In this document: positions 18,398 to 27,578 of the stretch, piece after piece | How positions within the stretch are numbered: position 1 is the stretch's first letter | Layout of the letters: each line of letters opens with the position of its first letter | Source of the DNA: an uncultured Chloracidobacterium sp. | GTDB taxonomy: Bacteria; Acidobacteriota; Blastocatellia; Pyrinomonadales; Pyrinomonadaceae | Assembly: GCA_936914845.1 (NCBI GenBank) | Contig: CAKZGE010000002.1 | Span: forward strand, 211,086 to 275,085 | DNA: 64,000 nucleotides | Reading direction: 5' to 3' | Notes under the pieces: generated by a model | Databases searched by the model: none | What the model saw: the letters and a program-made list of their open reading frames with translations, nothing else | Told to the model about the DNA's origin: nothing | Position numbers and translations under genes: made by a program

Positions 18398-19075
18398 TCA
18401 GTATAAAAGAGTACCTGTCATCCGGACATTTTTACCATTGACGATCATCGGTTTGAACTTAGATGCACATGCGGCCTCCCGAACACCCGTCCAACTGGAC
18501 GGTTCCCCCAAAAAAGTCCCTGCACTCAGAACGTTTCCTTGCTCATCAATGATCATTTGAACAAGCAGCAGCCCCTTTCTATTTACACCCGACCTGATAA
18601 GCTCCGTCTGACCAGAAATAAAACGCTGGCGAAGATCCCCGACATCTATTAGCATATCCGTCGCTCCGCCCATTTTCTCTATTTGCTGCTCGGGGCTCAT
18701 CTTCGAATTGACAAAAAACTTGCGACTGAGAGCAAGGTCGATCATAACTGTGGACTTTACAGGTTTTCCGTCCTTGAGCGGCGGATCAAACTTTGTGGAG
18801 ATCACATAGTCTTTTACTGCCTTGCGAAGATTCTCGAACTCCTTATTGCCTTTTACTTTTACATCGCACGGCCACATAGGTTCCCCAAAAACCTTCGTAT
18901 CACTCGTAGTTCCGTCTTCGGAAATGACCGCACGGACACGCATACGCCCATCGAAGCCCAGAGCGACTGCTTCCGTCGAGAGCGTGAAACCCGTCTCGGT
19001 GGAGGGGCTTTGTGCGACAACTGCAACTGGTGCCGCCATTATAAAAAAGGCTGTTAAAATATAAATATATTTCAT
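18398..19075 (-). CDS. Exported protein with two TonB-C-like domains
   Basis: This 225-residue protein has a signal peptide (cleavage likely after VVAQ). Two repeats resemble the C-terminal domain of TonB: residues about 45-115 (VRAVISEDGTTSDTKVFGEP ... STKFDPPLKDGKPV) and about 165-225 (LLLVQMIIDEQGNVLSAG ... ASKFKPMIVNGKNV). There is no Pro-rich spacer and no retained N-terminal anchor as in a true TonB, so it is probably a soluble periplasmic protein, not an energy transducer. It lies 19 bp downstream of the carboxylase gene on the same strand. Function unknown. Confidence 0.72.
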   Translation of the reverse strand: MKYIYILTAFFIMAAPVAVVAQSPSTETGFTLSTEAVALGFDGRMRVRAVISEDGTTSDTKVFGEPMWPCDVKVKGNKEFENLRKAVKDYVISTKFDPPLKDGKPVKSTVMIDLALSRKFFVNSKMSPEQQIEKMGGATDMLIDVGDLRQRFISGQTELIRSGVNRKGLLLVQMIIDEQGNVLSAGTFLGEPSSWTGVREAACASKFKPMIVNGKNVRMTGTLLY

Positions 19076-19094
19076 ATTGGCTTCTTAGATCACT

Positions 19095-20705
19095 TTACAG
19101 CACAAATGCACCGATGTGCGGTGTTTTCGTGTTGGCACAAGTCTCCAAAGCAAGTACCAAGGCCTCGCGCATATATTCCGGCGTCACGATCGCGTCCACC
19201 AAGCCTTCGGCGGCAGCGTGTTTGGCATCTAATTCTTTGTCGTATGTCTCGCGCACCTTCTGCATTTCGGCCGCAAGTTCTGCCGGAACCGCTTCACCGG
19301 CGGCTTTTAACTTGTCCAATTGGGTGCCGAACATTGCCTGGACAGCGCTGTCGCCTTCCATCACGCCCATTCGGCCTGTTGGCAATGTAAAAATGAAATC
19401 CGGATCGAAACCTTGCCCCGCCATCGCATAATATCCGGCACCGGAAGCATGATTGACCGTGAGGACTATTTTGGGAACCGGGGCTGTTGCCATCGCTTCT
19501 ACAAAACGTGCTCCGGCCCTGATTATTCCGCTGTGTTCCGCCTCAGCACCGACCATGAAACCGGAAACGTCTTGAATGAACAGCAGCGGAATGCCGAGAC
19601 GGCTGCAGTTTTCAATGAAATAAGCGGTCTTTTCCGCTGATTCTGTATATACAATGCCGCCAAATCGGGGCGGTGCACCCGGCTTCCCTTTAGACATACC
19701 GCGGGAATTTGCAATGACCCCTACTGATCTACCTGCTATGCGGGCGTTTCCACAGATCATCTCGCGGGCAAAATCAGCTTGAAATTCGTCGAGCGATCCT
19801 TCATCTAAGATGGTATCCAGAATCGCGTGCATGTCATAAGGTGCCCTGTGGTCGTTAGGCAATATCGAGTAAAGCTTTTCATATGGGATCGCCGGAACCG
19901 ACATTTCGCTGCATTCGACACCGGCGGGCCGTTCGTCCGGAAGATCGGCAACCAGCGCTCGGATCTTGGCGATACATTCCGCGTCGTCCTTTGTTCGGTA
20001 ATGAGCCACGCCGGATATCGCGTTGTGCGTCATCGCTCCGCCAAGCGTTTCGTTGTCAATTACCTGACCGGTTGCTCCTTTTACCAGATTCGCCCCGCCC
20101 AAACCCATAAAGGACGTGCCTTCGACCATAAGTATGACATCGCTTAAAGCAGGTAAATAGGCCCCACCGGCAACACACATTCCCATTACCGCAGCGATCT
20201 GAGGAACCTTTAGGTATCGCCGCATAATAGAATTGTAGTAGAAGATCCGAGCCGCTCCATACTGGCCGGGGAAAACTCCGCCTTGATAGGGCAAATTCAC
20301 ACCCGCCGAATCGACCAGATAGATAATCGGTACCCGATTGCGCATGGCGATCTCCTGTGCTCTCAGGATCTTTTTTATCGTCTCCGGATACCACGCTCCT
20401 GCCTTAATGGTCGCGTCATTCGCCACGACAACACATTCGCGGCCATTGACCTTGCCGACAACGGTGACAACGGCCGCTGCCGGTGCCTGGCCGCCGTAGG
20501 CGTCGTAGGCGATAAGCAATCCGATCTCCTGCGAAAAAGTATCCGCATCCAGCAAGAGACCGATCCGTTCCCGGGCCGTTAATTTACCCTGCGAATGGAG
20601 CTTTTCGATCTTTGCCGGGCCGCCGCCCAGCTTTAGCTTTCGTTCGAGCACTTCAAATTCTTCTGTAAGCGCACGAAGACGTGAGATTTCAGTTTCGATC
20701 TTCAT
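19095..20705 (-). CDS. Acyl-CoA carboxylase, carboxyltransferase (beta) subunit
   Basis: This 536-residue protein has two crotonase-fold carboxyltransferase halves. Recognisable segments are KLTARERIGLLLD, AGAWYPETIKKILRAQEIA, YLVDSAGVNLPYQ, GMCVAGGAYLPALSD and, in the C-terminal half, PLLFIQDVSGFMVG and GAGYYAMAGQGFDPDFIF. The PYQ...PGQYGAARIFYYNS stretch is closest to the methylcrotonyl-CoA carboxylase group, but propionyl- or another branched acyl-CoA is possible. It needs a biotin carboxylase/carrier alpha subunit, which is not in the window. It would act in leucine or odd-chain acyl-CoA breakdown. Confidence 0.9.
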   Translation of the reverse strand: MKIETEISRLRALTEEFEVLERKLKLGGGPAKIEKLHSQGKLTARERIGLLLDADTFSQEIGLLIAYDAYGGQAPAAAVVTVVGKVNGRECVVVANDATIKAGAWYPETIKKILRAQEIAMRNRVPIIYLVDSAGVNLPYQGGVFPGQYGAARIFYYNSIMRRYLKVPQIAAVMGMCVAGGAYLPALSDVILMVEGTSFMGLGGANLVKGATGQVIDNETLGGAMTHNAISGVAHYRTKDDAECIAKIRALVADLPDERPAGVECSEMSVPAIPYEKLYSILPNDHRAPYDMHAILDTILDEGSLDEFQADFAREMICGNARIAGRSVGVIANSRGMSKGKPGAPPRFGGIVYTESAEKTAYFIENCSRLGIPLLFIQDVSGFMVGAEAEHSGIIRAGARFVEAMATAPVPKIVLTVNHASGAGYYAMAGQGFDPDFIFTLPTGRMGVMEGDSAVQAMFGTQLDKLKAAGEAVPAELAAEMQKVRETYDKELDAKHAAAEGLVDAIVTPEYMREALVLALETCANTKTPHIGAFVL

Positions 20706-20832
20706 TTATATAAGTTTAGTTAACTGCCGCCTGTAGGCTCGGATCTTGATTAACAGATCAAAGTCCAAACTAATGCGTGACCGGGCATTTGCCTTTATCG
20801 ATCAACAAATGCGTCACCCTGCACCGTTCGAA

Positions 20833-22341
20833 TCATTTTATCGGAACGTTGCTGATACTTGAATCAGTGACAAAAGGCGTGGTTACGCTGCTAATGCGGA
20901 TACGGCCCGTCCGCGTCGGGCGTCCGTAGATCCTAACCGATTCTGATCCGTCATTCGGGGTAGAAGCGACCAAAGTTTCCCACGTCGTTCCTTCGTCGCG
21001 CGAAAGTTCGATCTTCACACTTCCTCCAATGCCGTCGGACGACCACTGAACAGCTCGCTGAACCATTCTCGGCAGCCCGGCACCATTTCCTCCATTGAAA
21101 TTCTGCAATGTGATGCTCGAACCGGAATATCTGTAGGACGCGACAACGTCGGCCGTCAGGTTGATCGAGCGAGCATTATCCCTCTCGTTCAATATACCGG
21201 TTGGGTATCCGCCGGAACTTATTGCCGGATTAGAAAAATACGGACGTTTCGGGCAGCCTGCAGTACATGGGTTGGTGTAGGACATTACCGTGCGATAGAC
21301 GCCATTTATGTAGTGTCCGAAGGCAAACGGATAGATGGTCGTGCCACCATTTTCCGGATTGTGGTGGCTTCCCATGTTGTGTCCTAATTCGTGAGCAAAC
21401 GTAAGATTGCCCACGGCGCAGGTACGTGAACTGACCGTGAAGCCAGAGCCTTGGTTGCCGGTCGCCGAATTCATTAGATAACCTATCCCGCAGTTGTCCA
21501 CGGAATTGGATATCAGGGCGACAAGGTCAGCCTTGTGCTCTTCACGCAAGGCATTAATAGCTGCGTCCGCACGGATCGCCGAAAGTTCAGCCCCCAAGGT
21601 ACCGAGTTCTACGATGGATGTTTCAACTGCGGCCGCTAAGCGCACCCGCTGACGGATCTTGCTGTTCAAATATGTTGTATTGGTCGAATCGATCGATTGC
21701 TGAGCGAACGTCTGAGCCTGTGCCGTACCGCCAAGCGAATTCTTTACAGCGGCCGTATAAACTATCAGAACATCGATCCGATCCCCGGAATCAACAGCAT
21801 TTCCGGCCGCTTTAAAAGCATTCGCTGCGGGTTCAGGTTCCGCCGCCGGAGCCCCGCCGCACGACGGAAAAAGGTCCTGATCTATTTCCATCAAAATGTG
21901 CTCATTTCCTTTCGGCACGAGCTCATAGACGGTCTTGCCGTTATAGATCAGGCCTGCGAGGCGCCCCTTGTGAAAAGTGATAACGACGTCATCTTCACTG
22001 TTTTCAAACTTGCCTCTCCATGCAGCACCGTCTTCTCCGCGATCTTCCATTTCAGTGCGGACCGCTGTATGCAACTTCCCGTCAAAAAGTGGAATTTCTA
22101 TCTTTTTTTGCGCCATCAGCGAACGAGCGGCCTTATCAATATGCAGCCGGGCTTCACGAACGGCCGCCGGCGACGTGCGGTGCGCAGCCGAGTATTCCAC
22201 AGGCTCTTCCTTAAAAGTGAAAAGTTTCGCTCCGGCCGCGATGGTTTCCAAAGGATGTGCCAAGAAATAGGTGCCGGCCGCAATAGCGACCAACGCCATA
22301 ATGCTTCCGCGAAAGGTATTTGTTAGAGAACGCCTATTCAT
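20833..22341 (-). CDS. Secreted M12-type zinc metalloprotease
   Basis: This 502-residue exported protease has an N-terminal hydrophobic signal/anchor (about residues 12-30), a propeptide-like region to about 185, and a catalytic domain with HELGHNMGSHH (first His at residue 317; complete zinc motif) and VMSYTNPCTAGCPKRPYFSNP containing the Met-turn and paired cysteines. The last 95 residues form a small beta domain. It is unlike the larger metalloprotease at 10.8 kb because it lacks the carboxypeptidase-regulatory tail. Its ATG overlaps the stop of the ATP-grasp-like gene by 4 bp, so the two are translationally coupled. Confidence 0.88.
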   Translation of the reverse strand: MNRRSLTNTFRGSIMALVAIAAGTYFLAHPLETIAAGAKLFTFKEEPVEYSAAHRTSPAAVREARLHIDKAARSLMAQKKIEIPLFDGKLHTAVRTEMEDRGEDGAAWRGKFENSEDDVVITFHKGRLAGLIYNGKTVYELVPKGNEHILMEIDQDLFPSCGGAPAAEPEPAANAFKAAGNAVDSGDRIDVLIVYTAAVKNSLGGTAQAQTFAQQSIDSTNTTYLNSKIRQRVRLAAAVETSIVELGTLGAELSAIRADAAINALREEHKADLVALISNSVDNCGIGYLMNSATGNQGSGFTVSSRTCAVGNLTFAHELGHNMGSHHNPENGGTTIYPFAFGHYINGVYRTVMSYTNPCTAGCPKRPYFSNPAISSGGYPTGILNERDNARSINLTADVVASYRYSGSSITLQNFNGGNGAGLPRMVQRAVQWSSDGIGGSVKIELSRDEGTTWETLVASTPNDGSESVRIYGRPTRTGRIRISSVTTPFVTDSSISNVPIK

Positions 22342-23696
22342 TTTTTGCTTATTATGAATGTCGGGACCATTCCGCCGCCCGAGGACACATTGGCTAATTC
22401 GGTCGATGAAAGCCGTGTGAAAGCGCTTTTCACTTCTCCGTTGAACAGAAGCGGATCAAGGTCAACCAGCTGCTCGACCATTCCCCATTTTCCGGCGTCA
22501 TCAAAGACCATCGGAAAATTCTCCTTTGCCGTTGCGACCCTCTCCTGAACCAAATAGTCGCCGTCTGCCAAGGCTGTCGCAATAGCATCTTCCCATTCCT
22601 TAGCAGTAGAATTCCACCCAATATAGATCCCGTGTCCGCCGTAATCGTCATTTGGCTTCAAGACCAATTTATGTGCATTTGCTCGCGTCCATGAGACAAG
22701 ATCAATAGTTTTGCCGTGGTTAACGGTCGATTCCTCGCGAAAACAACGGGTCCACGGGATATGCTTTGCGATGGCGTTAAGTTCGAGCTCGGTGAAAAGA
22801 TGCTCGTAGCGTTCATTGGTCAAAACCGCGAATACCGCTTTTTTGTGTACAAGCTTGCCGCGGAAACTGTTCACCATACATATCGCCCCCGCGCGGTAGG
22901 CATCAAGCAATGCCGGGTATTTTTCAATGATCGGCAGATATTCGTTGACAAGCAGACGTTTGTAAACGATATCGATCTTCACCCCGGCGAAATACAGCTT
23001 TCCGCCCGTAAATTCGAGCTCTTCGGGCGAGCATATCAGCGCCGTGTAGCCTTGAGATTCAAAATAGTCTTTGAACAGTTCAAATTCCTTCTGCGTCGGC
23101 AGATCCTGAAGATCCACTATCGCGATCACCGGCTTTTCCTCGGGTTCTTTACCGCCGAGAAACTCTTTGTAGCAATCCACAAGAACCTTCAACATCTGCG
23201 GGCGGCCGGAAAACCCCTTTACGTTATATCGTTCCTTGAATTTTGCCATTACCGGCAGAGAATCAAAGATCTCTGTCGCCGAATCAGCGTAGGCGATGCC
23301 GGCCGGACTTTCTCCGTTCAATTCGACATAGCTGTACGCCGTCGCCGTCAGAAACGAATCAAGCCGAGATGTGGGCGACACCTGACCGTAACCGGGGTCG
23401 ATCTTTACCAATTCACGCTCCACGGCCGTCACTCCGAGTTCCGTTAGGATCGCGTCATCTTCCACCGCCGCGTCCTTTACCTTCTGCAGGGCACTGAATA
23501 CCGTTTCGCAAGTTTGCGTCACCATCTTCCAATCTTCTGCCGTAACAAAATGCGGCCGCAGATAGGGCGACAGACGACGCCCGCCGAAAATGAGTTTTGA
23601 CCGCTCCAGCTCTCTATCAAGCATTTCTTGAGAGGCTTTGGCGAGTTCAGGATCAGACAAAAGATGGTTGTAGTGTTCTACGGCTTCGTTTAGCAT
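22338..23696 (-). CDS. Circularly permuted ATP-grasp-like protein
   Basis: This is a 452-residue cytoplasmic protein. The C-terminal half carries features of circularly permuted ATP-grasp ligases: MVNSFRGKLVHKKAVFAVLTN, then KLVLKPNDDYGGHGIYIG (nucleotide-binding lysine and glycine loop) and YLVQERV. Relatives include glutathionylspermidine-synthase-like and peptide-forming enzymes, but the substrate of this group is not known to me. It is upstream of, and overlaps by 4 bp, the secreted metalloprotease, an association that could mean modification of a peptide or glycan, or may be only shared transcription. Confidence 0.65.
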   Translation of the reverse strand: MLNEAVEHYNHLLSDPELAKASQEMLDRELERSKLIFGGRRLSPYLRPHFVTAEDWKMVTQTCETVFSALQKVKDAAVEDDAILTELGVTAVERELVKIDPGYGQVSPTSRLDSFLTATAYSYVELNGESPAGIAYADSATEIFDSLPVMAKFKERYNVKGFSGRPQMLKVLVDCYKEFLGGKEPEEKPVIAIVDLQDLPTQKEFELFKDYFESQGYTALICSPEELEFTGGKLYFAGVKIDIVYKRLLVNEYLPIIEKYPALLDAYRAGAICMVNSFRGKLVHKKAVFAVLTNERYEHLFTELELNAIAKHIPWTRCFREESTVNHGKTIDLVSWTRANAHKLVLKPNDDYGGHGIYIGWNSTAKEWEDAIATALADGDYLVQERVATAKENFPMVFDDAGKWGMVEQLVDLDPLLFNGEVKSAFTRLSSTELANVSSGGGMVPTFIISKK

Positions 23697-23728
23697 TGTT
23701 AAATTAAAAACTGGCGTACTGACCGTCT

Positions 23729-24127
23729 CTATTTGGACATCGAAACGATCTCTTCAAATTCATCCTTGGAAAGCGGCATTACAGACAATCGAGATTGCTT
23801 TATCAAGGCGATCTCCGCCAATGCCTTGTTCTCTTTGATCTCGGCTAATGTCACTGGCTTTTTGTATTTTTTCACGGGTTCGATCTCGACCGCGATCCAT
23901 TTTTCGTCCGTCGGGTCCGGAAATGCGGCTTTGGATACTTTCGCCAGACCGACCACAGACTTTTCCGAGACCGAATGATAGAAAAGCACCTTGTCGCCTT
24001 TCTTCATCGCCTGCAAATTATTGCGCGCTTGAAAGTTACGCACGCCCGTCCAATCCGTCTTGCCGTCCTTTACCAGATCGTCAAAGGAATAGGCCTCGGG
24101 TTCCTGTTTAACTAACCAGTAATTCAT
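23729..24127 (-). CDS. EVE domain protein
   Basis: This 132-residue protein is a single EVE domain (PUA/YTH-like fold that binds modified bases). Typical features are the start MNYWLVKQEPEAYSFDDL, then WTGVRNFQARNNL and GDKVLFYHSVSEKSVVGLAKV. It is the size of standalone bacterial homologues of thymocyte nuclear protein 1. No restriction enzyme or other defence gene is next to it, so a role in modified-DNA restriction is not supported here. It is 32 bp upstream of the ATP-grasp-like gene. Confidence 0.92.
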   Translation of the reverse strand: MNYWLVKQEPEAYSFDDLVKDGKTDWTGVRNFQARNNLQAMKKGDKVLFYHSVSEKSVVGLAKVSKAAFPDPTDEKWIAVEIEPVKKYKKPVTLAEIKENKALAEIALIKQSRLSVMPLSKDEFEEIVSMSK

Positions 24128-24164
24128 AGTAGTCGTATTTGACAGCCCTTTTTAATATATCGCC

Positions 24165-24755
24165 CTATCTTTTTCCCTGGGCATCTGCGGCTTTCTTATT
24201 CAACCATTTTGCCCACCGTTCCAGTGTCGGGCGAAATGGTTTGAGCATTTTTGCCCGCAGGCTGTTTTGATTTTGCGTTTCGCCCCAGGCTTTCAAATTC
24301 TTTTCCGCATATTGGCGGATCTGCGTTTCCAGCCCCTGCTTCTTTACCGAATGCCTCAACGTGAGATAATAATGCTGGCCGACCAATGAGAAAAGCAGTC
24401 CGGCAATATTGCTCTTAAACGCGGTTTTGGCCATCCACCGCTTGCCAAAACCTTCGGTCGGCTGCAAAAGAGCTCCGGTCGAGATCTCAACCCAGGCTCC
24501 TTGAGTTCCCTGTCGCGGATGATAAAGTCCGGGCAGGTCGCCCTTGATCGGCACATTCGCATTGCGAACCCGCGGATCATCGATAAAATCAACCAATCGC
24601 ACTTTTTCCAACCCTCTTTTATGTTCGGTCGGAAGAAAATCTAAAGCAGATTCGATCTGCTGTTCATAATTTTTAGGAAGATCAATGGTTGAGCGGTTCT
24701 CTATCTTGATCTTCGCCGCCTTCGCGGTCTTTTGCCCCGCTGTTTGAATCGCCAT
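24165..24755 (-). CDS. Unrecognised protein, possibly a degenerate zincin-like fold
   Basis: I chose the ATG at 24755 (MAIQTAGQK); an upstream ATG at 24851 would add 32 residues, and neither has a clear ribosome site. A TATAAT on the minus strand near 24796-24801 favours the shorter form. The 196-residue protein has no signal peptide. Segments such as FLPTEHKRGLEKVRLVDF and GLYHPRQGTQGAWVEIS are reminiscent of putative zinc-protease-like proteins that next show an HExxH motif. Here the corresponding place reads FSLVGQHYYLTLRHS, with no HExxH, so if related it is probably inactive. The tail is basic. Confidence 0.55.
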   Translation of the reverse strand: MAIQTAGQKTAKAAKIKIENRSTIDLPKNYEQQIESALDFLPTEHKRGLEKVRLVDFIDDPRVRNANVPIKGDLPGLYHPRQGTQGAWVEISTGALLQPTEGFGKRWMAKTAFKSNIAGLLFSLVGQHYYLTLRHSVKKQGLETQIRQYAEKNLKAWGETQNQNSLRAKMLKPFRPTLERWAKWLNKKAADAQGKR

Positions 24756-24942
24756 AAATTCGCTACTTAATTTAGCGGCAAAAACGCCGCCGGAAATTAT
24801 AATTTTAGATTGTAACCTAAATTGAGCGAATTCGGCGACAGGTGTAGTCATTTCGCCACAAACAAGCTAAAAAAGCCGATCGAATTTACGGTATTTGCGG
24901 CGGTTCGCTACTGGCACGTTTATTGTTAAATAAAAGCCGAAT

Positions 24943-25836
24943 ATGGCAAATTCTCAACCCTACGATCATCAAACAACTGTCGCGAGATCTTTTTCAGTCA
25001 CGGGCGTTGGTCTTCATACCGGAGCGGACGTTACATTGACCGTTAAGCCGGCACCCGAAAATACGGGGTATATTTTTGTGCGCACCGACCTCGATAATTT
25101 TGAGATCCCGGCGTCGGTCGAGTACGTCTCCCACTGCAGTTACGCGACCACGCTTATGCGTCGTGGCGTTATTCTTTCTACCTGTGAACATCTTCTCTCG
25201 GCTCTTCGCGGTTCCGGTGTCGATAACTGTTTTATTGAGATCGACAATATCGAGGTGCCCATACTGGACGGTTCCAGCGAAGAGTGGGTCGAATTGCTGC
25301 AAAAGAACGGAATAGCCGCACAATCGGCGCCGCGAAGGTATCTGCGGGTATTAAAACGCGTCGATTTTGAAGAAGGTGATAGAAAAATGTCGGTCGCACC
25401 CTCAGAAAATTTCGAGATCGAATGCGTTATAGACTTTCCGCACCCATTCATCAACCGCCAATCATTTCATTTCGTCCTTAACGAGACTTCGTTTGGCCGA
25501 GACATTGCCTCTGCCCGCACCTTTGGATTTGAGCAGGAAATTGAAATGCTGCGAAAGGCGAATTTGGCCCTCGGCGGTTCGCTTGACAATGCCATTGTCC
25601 TTACCACAAATGGAATGCTGAACGAAACACCCTTGCGATACGATGATGAATTCGTCCGCCACAAGATACTTGATATTATCGGTGATGTGGCTTTGATCGG
25701 GTTGCCCATGATGGGCAAAATAACTGCTTCCAAAAGCGGCCATGCCGTACACGCCGCGCTAATGGCAAAACTTCTCAAGACGGAAGATGCTTGGGAAATC
25801 GTCGGCGGAGACACAGAAATTTCTGCTGTGGCATAA
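24943..25836 (+). CDS. lpxC: UDP-3-O-acyl-N-acetylglucosamine deacetylase
   Basis: LpxC is the zinc deacetylase that commits the cell to lipid A synthesis. At 297 residues it has normal length. Both sub-domains are present: SVTGVGLHTGADVTLTVKPA at the start; His83 in CEHLLSALRGSGVDN; the LDNAIVL segment; His240 and Asp244 in VRHKILDIIGD; and the general acid-base His267 in KSGHAVHAALM. This gene shows the organism builds a lipopolysaccharide outer membrane. It is divergent from the hypothetical gene on its left and convergent with gnd. Confidence 0.97.
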   Translation: MANSQPYDHQTTVARSFSVTGVGLHTGADVTLTVKPAPENTGYIFVRTDLDNFEIPASVEYVSHCSYATTLMRRGVILSTCEHLLSALRGSGVDNCFIEIDNIEVPILDGSSEEWVELLQKNGIAAQSAPRRYLRVLKRVDFEEGDRKMSVAPSENFEIECVIDFPHPFINRQSFHFVLNETSFGRDIASARTFGFEQEIEMLRKANLALGGSLDNAIVLTTNGMLNETPLRYDDEFVRHKILDIIGDVALIGLPMMGKITASKSGHAVHAALMAKLLKTEDAWEIVGGDTEISAVA

Positions 25837-25927
25837 ACCTACCTTGCATGATCTGATCCTTCTTCGCCGGCAAATCTCGTGTCTCTTCCACAATTGTTGG
25901 CTCGAACGCCTGATTCTGGCAAAAGCT

Positions 25928-27499
25928 CTATTTTTCCCAATCCGGCGTGTGAAAGATCCCTTCTTTATCGACACGCTGGTACGTATGGGCTCCGAAAAAG
26001 TCCCTCTGAGCTTGAATAAGATTTGCCGGCAGCCTTTCCGAACGAAATGCTTCGAAATATGAAAGAGCCGATGACACGCAGAGCGAAGGTACCCGCGAGG
26101 CTGAGAATTTGCCCGCCGTCTCGTGCCAATCTTCCCGCGTTCGTTCCAGCAATTGGGCAAAACCGTCGTCTAACAACAGATTGGCGATAGCCGGATCATT
26201 CTCAAAAGCCCCGCGAATCTCTTCGAGCAGCGAAGAGCGGATAATACAGCCCCCACGCCATATTCTGGCGATACTGGCGAGATCAAGCCCCAGGTCCATT
26301 TCTGTCGAGGCGATCTGGAGCATGGACATACCCTGCGTGTAAGTTACGATGAACGAGCTCAGCAGTGTGTTTTTCAGTTTTTCAAGCGAAACTGCAATAT
26401 CGCCGTCGGCATCATCAATTTGTGTCCGTACTTGGCCATTGTCGCCCGAAACCGCCGCATTGGCATGTTCGCTGGCCGCGGTCTTTGCCTCTTCGGCCGC
26501 CATCGATGCTTTTCTATCGTGCTGTTCGGAGCTTTCGACATCTTCACCGGCCGGGTTGACCGCTGCCGAAGCCGGAACCTCCAACGCACCGTATTTTTCA
26601 GCGATCGCGGCCCGGACATCCTTCTGAGCCGATATCTGTCGCATAGAGACCGCCGCATCAATGGTCGGTATCGGCACACCCAGATCCATTGCTGCCTGCG
26701 ACGTCCATTTCCCCGTTCCTTTCTGAGCGGCCTTATCAAGGATCATTTCGACCAACGGCCGGCCGGTTTCCGCATCTGTCTTACGAAGCACTTCGGCGGT
26801 TATCTCGATCAGAAAGGAATTCAATTTTGAATTGTTCCAGTCGGCAAATGCTTTTGACATCGCCGCGTAATCCATTTTCAGCACACGCTGCATCAGGTCG
26901 TAAGTTTCAGCGATTATCTGCATCAAACCGTATTCGATGCCGTTGTGCACCATTTTCACAAAATGTCCGGCCGAAGAACGTCCCATATAGGCGACGCACG
27001 GAACGCCGTCCACCTTCGCTGCGACCGCCTCAAAGATCGGAGCCACCCGGCGGTAGGATTCCAAATGGCCGCCCGGCATAATACTCGGTCCGCGCCGAGC
27101 TCCTTCCTCTCCGCCGGAAACACCAACTCCCAGAAAGCCAAAACCCTTTTCCGTGACATAGATCTCGCGACGCTCGGTATCCGTAAAATGCGAATTGCCT
27201 CCATCGATTATGATGTCCCCCGGCTGCAAATGAGGCAGAAGATCTTCGATGACCGAATCTACGATCTTTCCAGCCGGAACAAGCAGCATTATCGCTCTCG
27301 GAGATTCAAGCATTTCGACAAATTCGGCCGGATCCTCCGCCGCTTTCACATCCCATTCGGCTCCCTCTTCCACTAAAAGGCGCCGCTTTTCCGCATCAAG
27401 GTCATATCCGACACAGCGAAACCCGTGTTCGGCGACATTCAAAAGAAAGTTGCGGCCCATCGTACCTAGCCCGACCATTCCGAAATGTGCTTTGCTCAT
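25928..27499 (-). CDS. gnd: 6-phosphogluconate dehydrogenase, decarboxylating, with long insertion
   Basis: This enzyme of the oxidative pentose phosphate pathway converts 6-phosphogluconate to ribulose-5-phosphate, CO2 and NADPH. Signatures are GLGTMGRNFLLNVAEHGF (Rossmann), GVGVSGGEEGARRGPSIMPGG, KMVHNGIEYGLMQ with the catalytic Lys, DKAAQKGTGKWTSQAAMDLGVPIPTIDAAV, and IARIWRGGCIIRS. At 523 residues it is about 50 longer than usual. The excess is an Ala/Glu/Asp/Ser-rich, probably disordered insertion (about residues 317-373) in the loop after DVRAAIAEKYGAL. The catalytic parts look intact. Confidence 0.96.
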   Translation of the reverse strand: MSKAHFGMVGLGTMGRNFLLNVAEHGFRCVGYDLDAEKRRLLVEEGAEWDVKAAEDPAEFVEMLESPRAIMLLVPAGKIVDSVIEDLLPHLQPGDIIIDGGNSHFTDTERREIYVTEKGFGFLGVGVSGGEEGARRGPSIMPGGHLESYRRVAPIFEAVAAKVDGVPCVAYMGRSSAGHFVKMVHNGIEYGLMQIIAETYDLMQRVLKMDYAAMSKAFADWNNSKLNSFLIEITAEVLRKTDAETGRPLVEMILDKAAQKGTGKWTSQAAMDLGVPIPTIDAAVSMRQISAQKDVRAAIAEKYGALEVPASAAVNPAGEDVESSEQHDRKASMAAEEAKTAASEHANAAVSGDNGQVRTQIDDADGDIAVSLEKLKNTLLSSFIVTYTQGMSMLQIASTEMDLGLDLASIARIWRGGCIIRSSLLEEIRGAFENDPAIANLLLDDGFAQLLERTREDWHETAGKFSASRVPSLCVSSALSYFEAFRSERLPANLIQAQRDFFGAHTYQRVDKEGIFHTPDWEK

Positions 27500-27578
27500 A
27501 TCGTAAGATTATACGAAAGTCAGGGCGGCGTTTGCCAATGCGATTGACGCCAATGACATTTTGGGTGATTCTATCCGA

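Noticed and set aside
23729..24127. EVE protein as part of a defence island
   Set aside because: Neighbours are a protease, an ATP-grasp-like protein, lpxC and gnd; no nuclease, methylase or helicase is present.
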